This document shows positions 5,725-10,478 of a DNA stretch of 10,478 nt, in pieces. The stretch lies in the NCBI GenBank assembly GCA_016938095.1, contig JAFGVG010000126.1, positions 1 through 10,478 of the forward strand, in the 5' to 3' direction. Under the pieces are notes generated by a model. That model had not been told where the DNA came from, did not search any database, and saw only the letters and a program-made list of their open reading frames with translations. Within the stretch, counting starts at the first letter, position 1; each line of letters opens with the position of its first letter. The translations under genes were made by a program, and so were the position numbers. This DNA comes from Bacteroidales bacterium. GTDB lineage: Bacteria > Bacteroidota > Bacteroidia > Bacteroidales > UBA10428.

Positions 5725-7200
5725 TTAAAACCTGAACCCCATGCTGGCGATGAACCTGAATTTATGTTGGTTCAGATCGGAAATGTGGTCGACCATTTCG
5801 CTGGGGTTGTTGAAATCGTATGCCGAGTACAGGTAGTATTTTTCTTTATGCAACAGGGTTGACAAGCCAAAGTCGAAGAAAAAATGGTTGGTACGGTAAC
5901 CCAGGCCGGCAGTTATTTCGCCATAGCTTGCATCTTTGTTAAGCTCCCACGATGAGAATGGGCTGGGGTAGTAACCTCCACCCACACGTACCGAAAGGTT
6001 GTCGAACCTCAGCTCGCCTCCGGCCTTAATATTCAGCACCGAACGATAGGCGTCCTTGATTTCCTGGTTGTCGCCGTCGAAATCGACGTATTCGTCCCTT
6101 TCTCTCAGTCGCATACCGGAATAATCTACATACTCTACATCGACTGCAAAAAGTCCTATTTTACCGATTTGCACACTGGCACCGCCCAGCAGTTTCAGCG
6201 GGGTCTGCAGTTTATACTTGAAACTGCCTTCGGCGTATATCCTCCCGTTATCATCCGAAGGGATGAATCCATTGTCGAATTCCGAATACATTGAGTTCAT
6301 GTAGTTCTCATCAATACGGTAATAGGTTGGCAGGTGAAGTGAGGCACCAATCCGTACGACATTGAACAGCCTGACCATGGTACCCATTTTAAAACTGACC
6401 CCGGAACCTTCGACATCGAGTTTCTCGGTATAATGGAAGTTATCGTATTCGCTTGCAGCTATATCGTATTCAGTATGGGTCATGGTTTGCTCATACCGAA
6501 GCTGGTATATGCCCAAACCCATCCCAACATACCACACATTGCTGAAATTCAATCCGAAAGAGAAAGAGTATTCGCCTGTTCCGCCGCGGGTATCAATTTT
6601 TCTACGCTGATCAACCGGTAGGAGCACCGGAGTCTGGTATTCGAAGGCCGACCCGGGAACAGTGTCAATAATGTAAGCGTCAAAAGCCAGTCTGGAGGTA
6701 AAAGCATCCAGGTATTCGGGGTCAACCCCGTCGATGCCCGTCATAAAATTATCCACCAGGGAGGTCTGGTTGTTATCGCCGCGCATATAGGTCATGTTAT
6801 TGAAATTGTTGAGCCGGTTGTAGGCTATGGCATAGGAGGCGCTGACCAATCCCTTGTCGCGGCTCGAATTGTAGGTGCCAACATAACCCGTATTGCTCAT
6901 AATAAACTGGTACTTGAAATCTTCACCTTCACGTCCCTGGTAGGTTGCATTCGTTTTGTTGTAGCCGAGACCCGGTGAAAAGACGAATTCTGACTTACGG
7001 TATAAGCCAAGGCCTGCCGGGTTAAGGTAAGCCGAGGAGAGGTCACCGCCCAGTGAGGTAAAAGCTCCGCCCATGGACATGCTTCGCGCGGTGAGGGTAG
7101 GAAAATTCTGTGAATACCTGATGGCGTCGCCAACGTATTGAGCCTGTGAGGTTACGATAAAGACAAGCGTTATACTAACCAATGAAATTAACCTTTTCAT
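5725..7200 (-). CDS. FadL/OmpP1/TodX-like outer-membrane beta-barrel protein
   Basis: This 491-residue protein has a signal peptide (MKRLISLVSITLVFIVTSQA, cleaved near residue 20-21). The conserved FadL-family N-terminal segment follows at about 38-71: TARSMSMGGAFTSLGG, then SSAYLNPAGLGLYRKSEF. The rest alternates aromatic and polar residues as expected for beta strands. It ends in RFIASMGFRF, a C-terminal Phe suited to BAM-dependent insertion. Known members of the wider family transport long-chain fatty acids or other hydrophobic compounds; the substrate here cannot be read. Many Bacteroidota carry such FadL-like proteins without a fatty-acid operon. It follows the Tyr-rich exported protein by 53 bp on the same strand and has no evident promoter or terminator of its own in that gap, so cotranscription is likely. 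There is no Shine-Dalgarno before ATG 7200, only an A-rich stretch. The stop at 5725 directly abuts the palindromic element. Confidence 0.85.
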   Translation of the reverse strand: MKRLISLVSITLVFIVTSQAQYVGDAIRYSQNFPTLTARSMSMGGAFTSLGGDLSSAYLNPAGLGLYRKSEFVFSPGLGYNKTNATYQGREGEDFKYQFIMSNTGYVGTYNSSRDKGLVSASYAIAYNRLNNFNNMTYMRGDNNQTSLVDNFMTGIDGVDPEYLDAFTSRLAFDAYIIDTVPGSAFEYQTPVLLPVDQRRKIDTRGGTGEYSFSFGLNFSNVWYVGMGLGIYQLRYEQTMTHTEYDIAASEYDNFHYTEKLDVEGSGVSFKMGTMVRLFNVVRIGASLHLPTYYRIDENYMNSMYSEFDNGFIPSDDNGRIYAEGSFKYKLQTPLKLLGGASVQIGKIGLFAVDVEYVDYSGMRLRERDEYVDFDGDNQEIKDAYRSVLNIKAGGELRFDNLSVRVGGGYYPSPFSSWELNKDASYGEITAGLGYRTNHFFFDFGLSTLLHKEKYYLYSAYDFNNPSEMVDHISDLNQHKFRFIASMGFRF

Positions 7201-7253
7201 AGTTTTTGCGTGTTAAGGAAACAATATGTTTAATAAAACCTGATAGGGGTGGT

Positions 7254-8762
7254 TTATCTTCTGCCGCTTGAACTTGAGCTGCGCGAAGATGAGCCTGAAC
7301 TTGAGCCTGAGCTTGAGCTTCTGGATGAAGAACCGCCCGAATAGCTGCTGCCCGATGATCTGCTGCCCGAGCTATAGGACGAAGACGAACCGCTAGATCT
7401 GTAGGATGACGAAGAACCGCTTGACCGGTAAGTAGAACCGGAAGTGCTTCCCGAACTGCTATTCGAAGACGATGATCCGCTGCTATAGGAGCTGCTTGGG
7501 CTGCTGTAATTATAGTATGTCGACCTGTTCCCGGTGCCCGAGCTACGCGTTGTGCTACTGCTACTGCGCGAAGGTGTGCTGCCTGAATACGAAGGCCTGC
7601 TCTGGTTTGAGGTTGAACTGGGCCGGGTATATACGGGGCGTTCCTGCGGCGAAGTGCTTACACTGCGTGTGGGATTCTGTGTCCCGCTGTATTGGTTGGG
7701 AGTTACCTGGGTACGGGTGGTGGGTGTGGCACTGGATGTGGAGGTTCTTCTGTAAGTATTGGTGCTGGTTCCGCTGGTGGTGCCCGAAGGGCTGCCATAG
7801 GGCCTGCGCACGGTGGTGGAAGTACCTGTGCCGGTGGTTTTCAGGTTACTTGATGTTCCGGTTGAAACCTGCCTGCGGCCATCTGTGGCAACAGCGCCTG
7901 AAGTTTGCGTATTACCGCTGACGGCGGTGGTGCGTCTTCCGGTTGTATTAACAGTTCCCGGACTTGTGCGCGAAAGGCCGGATGCAGTGCTCACCCTGCG
8001 GCCGTTGAAGGAATTTGCATAGCCCGATGAGGCAATACGGTTGCTTTCGATGGTGCGACGGGGTCCGTAATGAACCGGCTTGTAAGGATCGCGGGTTGTT
8101 GAATAATAATGTGGGTAACCGTAATATCCGCTATAACCGTAATCATACCAGAATGGATCGTAGTAAGACCGGTAAGGATTGTAATAGCCATAGTAATAGG
8201 GTGAACCCCAGTACGACGAGTGGTAATAGGGCCATCCGTAGGAATATCCGTATCCGTATCCATATCCGTATCCATAGTAAGGATAGCCAAACGACATCCG
8301 GAACGACCATCCGGGCGTATACCAGAACGGATCGTAATAATACGGGTCGTAATAACTCAGTGAGTAAAAGGGATCGTAAAACCTCCGGATACGGGTGGCA
8401 TAATAATAATCATCGGAATTGTAGTAATTATTGGTAATATAGGTTTTACCGTCTTCTTCGAGGTATTCCGATGAAACATATTCCTGATCCTGTGCATATT
8501 CAACAGTGTCGGTAAAGGTTTCCTGTCCGGCAGTTTCCTGCTGGTTTTCGAGGCTGTTGATGTATTTTTCATAGTCACTGGGTTCGCTGGCGGGTGTTTC
8601 CAGTGTTACAGGTTCCTGAACCGCTTCGGTTTTTACGGCTTTTTTGGATGAAGGAATGTAGTAAATATCATCGTATTCCGAAACAGTCTGCTGGCCCATG
8701 GCGAAAGAGAAGGCAAAGAGCCCCAGCGCCAGAACCATATATGACCTTAAATTCGTTTTCAT
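7254..8762 (-). CDS. Exported Tyr-rich / Ser-Gly-rich low-complexity protein
   Basis: This is a 502-residue protein of unknown function. Regions in order: signal peptide (about 1-23); acidic Glu/Thr-rich segment (25-106); a YITNNYYNSDDYYYATRIRR motif (108-127); a Tyr/Trp/Pro/Gly domain (about 128-232) with repeated YYDPFW-type words and five YG dipeptides (163-172); a basic Thr/Ser/Arg stretch (233-400); and a Ser-Gly-Arg tail to residue 502. The N-terminal half resembles a Bacteroidota family often labelled hypothetical or vitellogenin-like. That comparison is from memory. The signal peptide points to periplasm, outer membrane or surface, with no lipobox and no barrel pattern. A structural, adhesive or matrix-binding role is inference. 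ATG 8762 is preceded by AGGAGGT at six bases. The frame is open throughout, so the low complexity is encoded and not a frameshift product. It probably leads the operon with the FadL-like gene. Confidence 0.75.
   Translation of the reverse strand: MKTNLRSYMVLALGLFAFSFAMGQQTVSEYDDIYYIPSSKKAVKTEAVQEPVTLETPASEPSDYEKYINSLENQQETAGQETFTDTVEYAQDQEYVSSEYLEEDGKTYITNNYYNSDDYYYATRIRRFYDPFYSLSYYDPYYYDPFWYTPGWSFRMSFGYPYYGYGYGYGYGYSYGWPYYHSSYWGSPYYYGYYNPYRSYYDPFWYDYGYSGYYGYPHYYSTTRDPYKPVHYGPRRTIESNRIASSGYANSFNGRRVSTASGLSRTSPGTVNTTGRRTTAVSGNTQTSGAVATDGRRQVSTGTSSNLKTTGTGTSTTVRRPYGSPSGTTSGTSTNTYRRTSTSSATPTTRTQVTPNQYSGTQNPTRSVSTSPQERPVYTRPSSTSNQSRPSYSGSTPSRSSSSTTRSSGTGNRSTYYNYSSPSSSYSSGSSSSNSSSGSTSGSTYRSSGSSSSYRSSGSSSSYSSGSRSSGSSYSGGSSSRSSSSGSSSGSSSRSSSSSGRR
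8247..8276 (-). repeat. Five tandem TAYGGA hexamers encoding (Tyr-Gly)5
   Basis: Read on the minus strand, five consecutive six-base units alternate TATGGA and TACGGA inside the Tyr-rich domain and encode residues 163-172. Because the unit is six bases, gain or loss of a unit by slippage would change protein length without a frameshift. Confidence 0.8.
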
Positions 8763-8868
8763 GACCTTACCTCCTGATAATTTTATGTGAATTTATGTTT
8801 TTTATTCTTTATTTTGCAACCGTTAAATCTCGTAAATGTAATCACAAATACCATACCAAATTATCATT
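8763..8868. promoter_or_regulatory. Divergent AT-rich promoter region between the Tyr-rich gene and proS
   Basis: These 106 bp separate two divergent start codons, so both promoters should lie here. On the minus strand a weak candidate is TTG (8819 to 8817), 21 bases, then TAAATTCA (8795 to 8788). It agrees with TAnnTTTG only at TA and TT, and would start transcription near 8782. For proS I find no convincing -33/-7 pair. No riboswitch, T-box or operator-like palindrome is visible. Confidence 0.35.
8769..8775 (-). promoter_or_regulatory. Strong Shine-Dalgarno for the Tyr-rich protein gene
   Basis: On the minus strand AGGAGGT is followed by AAGGTC and the ATG at 8762, a near-perfect anti-16S match at six bases spacing. 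The other intact genes in this window lack a well-placed motif, as expected for Bacteroidota, so this one stands out. It also supports the chosen start. Confidence 0.7.
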
Positions 8869-10344
8869 ATGGCTAAAGAATTAACGCGCAGGGATGAAAA
8901 CTATTCGCAATGGTATAACGAACTTGTACTTAAGGCTGATCTGGCAGAGAATTCTGCCGTAAGGGGATGTATGGTTATTAAACCATACGGATATGCCATT
9001 TGGGAAAAAATTCAGGGTGAACTCGATCGTATGTTTAAGGAAACCGGGCATGTTAACGCTTATTTTCCTTTGTTTATCCCCAAGTCGTTTTTTAGTCGAG
9101 AAGCCGAACACGTTGAAGGATTTGCCAAGGAATGTGCTGTGGTAACCCACTACCGGTTACGAACCGACGATAAGGGTAAAGGCGTGGTGGTGGATGAAAC
9201 CGCCAAACTTGAGGAAGAACTTATTGTAAGGCCTACCTCTGAAACCATTATCTGGAATACCTATAAAGGCTGGATACAATCGTACCGCGACCTACCCATA
9301 CTGGTTAATCAATGGGCAAACGTTGTGCGGTGGGAAATGCGTACGAGGTTGTTCCTGAGAACCACCGAGTTTCTTTGGCAGGAAGGGCATACGGCCCATG
9401 CCACCCGTGACGAAGCGCTTGAAGAAACCGTTAAAATGCTTGACGTTTATGCTACCTTCGCCGAGCAGTTTCTGGCACTACCTGTAATTAAAGGTGTCAA
9501 AACCGAGAGCGAGCGTTTTGCCGGCGCCATTGATACCTATGCCATTGAAACACTTATGCAGGATGGTAAAGCACTGCAGGGTGGTACCTCACACTTTCTG
9601 GGTCAGAACTTTGCCAAAGCCTTTGACGTGAAGTTTTTGAACAGGGAAGGTAAACTCGATTATGTGTGGGCCACTTCGTGGGGCGTTTCCACACGGCTTA
9701 TCGGTGCACTTATCATGGGACATTCCGACGATAACGGACTGGTGTTGCCGCCACGCCTGGCACCCATTCAGGTTGTGATTGTGCCCATACACAAAACCGA
9801 TGAACAACTGGCTGCCATTACCGAAAAGGCAAATGAGATTAAGAAATCGCTCGAAGCATTGGGCATTAGCGTTAAGTACGACGGACGCGATACCCATAAA
9901 CCGGGATGGAAGTTTGCCGAATACGAACTCAAAGGAATTCCGGTGCGATTGGCCATTGGACCGCGAGACCTCGAAAATAACACGGTTGAAATTGCGCGCA
10001 GGGATACCCTCACCAAACAGGTTTTACCAGTGGAAGGGATAGCCCAGGCCGTTAAGCAGTTACTCTCGGATATTCAGGATAACATATATCGTAAAGCGCT
10101 TGAATTCAGGGATTCCAATATTCACCGGGTGGATACCTGGGAAGCTTTCCGTGAAGTGATTGAGGTAAAAGGTGGGTTTGCTTATGCTCACTGGGATGGC
10201 ACACCGGAAACCGAAGCACGCATCAAAGAGGAAACCAAAGCAACCATCCGTTGCATTCCCCTTAACAACCCGGCTGAGGAGGGCAAGTGCGTTCTTACGG
10301 GAAATCCCTCCAAACAGCGTGTGCTATTTGCCATGGCTTATTAG
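8869..10344 (+). CDS. proS: Prolyl-tRNA synthetase, archaeal/eukaryotic type
   Basis: This class II synthetase charges tRNAPro with proline in the cytoplasm. At 491 residues, without the inserted editing domain of the longer bacterial form, it is the archaeal/eukaryotic type. Catalytic-core signatures are RPTSETIIW (T123-S124-E125), motif 2 RWEMRTRLFLRTTEF from R154 and the following WQEGHTAH, GGTSHFLGQNF (238-248), and motif 3 WGVSTRLIGALIMGHSDDNG from W271 with R276. The anticodon-binding domain begins near LAPIQVVIVP. The C-terminal domain ends in the family's terminal tyrosine (RVLFAMAY). The zinc site is degenerate: HWDGTPETE (441-449) lacks the two cysteines seen in archaeal and eukaryotic enzymes, and CVLTG (474-478) keeps one of its pair. 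C462 in IRCIP is a separate conserved position. ATG 8869 has no Shine-Dalgarno. The TAG stop overlaps the stop of the convergent gene. Confidence 0.97.
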   Translation: MAKELTRRDENYSQWYNELVLKADLAENSAVRGCMVIKPYGYAIWEKIQGELDRMFKETGHVNAYFPLFIPKSFFSREAEHVEGFAKECAVVTHYRLRTDDKGKGVVVDETAKLEEELIVRPTSETIIWNTYKGWIQSYRDLPILVNQWANVVRWEMRTRLFLRTTEFLWQEGHTAHATRDEALEETVKMLDVYATFAEQFLALPVIKGVKTESERFAGAIDTYAIETLMQDGKALQGGTSHFLGQNFAKAFDVKFLNREGKLDYVWATSWGVSTRLIGALIMGHSDDNGLVLPPRLAPIQVVIVPIHKTDEQLAAITEKANEIKKSLEALGISVKYDGRDTHKPGWKFAEYELKGIPVRLAIGPRDLENNTVEIARRDTLTKQVLPVEGIAQAVKQLLSDIQDNIYRKALEFRDSNIHRVDTWEAFREVIEVKGGFAYAHWDGTPETEARIKEETKATIRCIPLNNPAEEGKCVLTGNPSKQRVLFAMAY

Positions 10345-10478
10345 AAGTTATCGCGCCAGCTCTTTCGTTTATCCCATTTCAGATCGCGCAACAGCGCCGA
10401 TTTGGCACCAATGGTGAAAGAATAGCTCTTGTAATTGCCAAAAGGCACTATGCCAAACCGCATTTCCCAGCAATGCAG
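10341..10478 (-). CDS. C-terminal end of an LptD-like LPS-assembly outer-membrane protein (partial)
   Basis: The minus-strand frame enters from the right edge and ends at TAA 10343-10341, giving 45 residues. They include LHCWEMRFGIVPFGNYKSYS, then FTIGAKSALLRDLKWDKRKS and WRDNF. The HCWEM...VPFG...SYSFTI..KS..L.DLK pattern matches, from memory, the C-terminus of the large Bacteroidota LptD proteins, which insert lipopolysaccharide into the outer leaflet with LptE. The rest of the gene lies outside the window, so the assignment rests on this short segment. It overlaps the proS stop by four bases, with no space for a terminator between the two genes. Confidence 0.6.
   Translation of the reverse strand: MHCWEMRFGIVPFGNYKSYSFTIGAKSALLRDLKWDKRKSWRDNF

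Noticed and set aside
7201..7253. Possible terminator between the Tyr-rich and FadL-like genes.
   Set aside because: Only a 5-bp AAACC/GGTTT stem with a ten-base loop and no U-run can be found, too weak to separate the two genes.
7472..7921. 149-codon plus-strand frame rich in Cys and Trp, and a second one at 7534-7755.
   Set aside because: These are complements of the Ser/Thr/Arg-rich repeats of the minus-strand gene; biased codons keep the antisense frames open and the composition is implausible.
7991..8437. Open frames of 99 codons (minus) and 140 codons (plus) within the Tyr-rich gene.
   Set aside because: They are frame-shifted or antisense readings of Tyr/Gly repeats, producing Thr/Ile/Met or Arg/Asn-rich low complexity; no independent start signal.

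Overview
The window looks like chromosomal DNA from a member of the Bacteroidota, probably from the Bacteroidales/Marinilabiliales side. The basis is an archaeal/eukaryotic-type prolyl-tRNA synthetase, a divergent AddB-like nuclease, a FadL-type outer-membrane protein with a terminal Phe, an LptD C-terminus of the Bacteroidota type, and almost no Shine-Dalgarno sequences. The genus cannot be fixed from the sequence. Most of the window is housekeeping DNA. The less ordinary parts are a palindromic repeat family present in two copies, a small membrane protein coupled to a sensor gene, and a Tyr/Ser-rich secreted protein.

Layout. Positions 1-830 (minus) hold a three-helix membrane protein and, overlapping it by ATGA, the N-terminus of a membrane-bound PAS sensor that runs off the left edge. 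Positions 910-1046 hold a composite inverted-repeat element. Positions 1083-1844 (minus) encode a soluble protein I do not recognise. Divergent from it are an AddB-like PD-(D/E)XK/Fe-S nuclease (1988-4861, plus) and trmD (4891-5610, plus), 29 bp apart and probably one operon. The gap between trmD and the next, convergent gene is filled by a second copy of the palindromic element (5611-5724). On the minus strand, a Tyr-rich/Ser-rich exported protein (7254-8762) is followed 53 bp later by a FadL-like outer-membrane protein (5725-7200), probably one transcription unit. Divergent from these is proS (8869-10344, plus). Its stop codon overlaps that of a convergent gene whose last 45 codons match the C-terminus of Bacteroidota LptD (10341-10478, minus).

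Function. trmD and proS both serve decoding of proline codons: tRNA m1G37 methylation, which includes tRNAPro, and tRNAPro charging. They are separate units here. The exported Tyr-rich protein, the FadL-like barrel and the LptD fragment concern the cell envelope. The AddB-like nuclease is a DNA-repair/recombination type protein without an adjacent helicase partner in view. I see no CRISPR array, tRNA, rRNA, transposase, integrase or phage gene. The strongest candidates for something undescribed are the hairpin-spacer-hairpin repeat, and the stand-alone paralogue of the sensor membrane domain with its conserved E-x5-H-x5-E motif.
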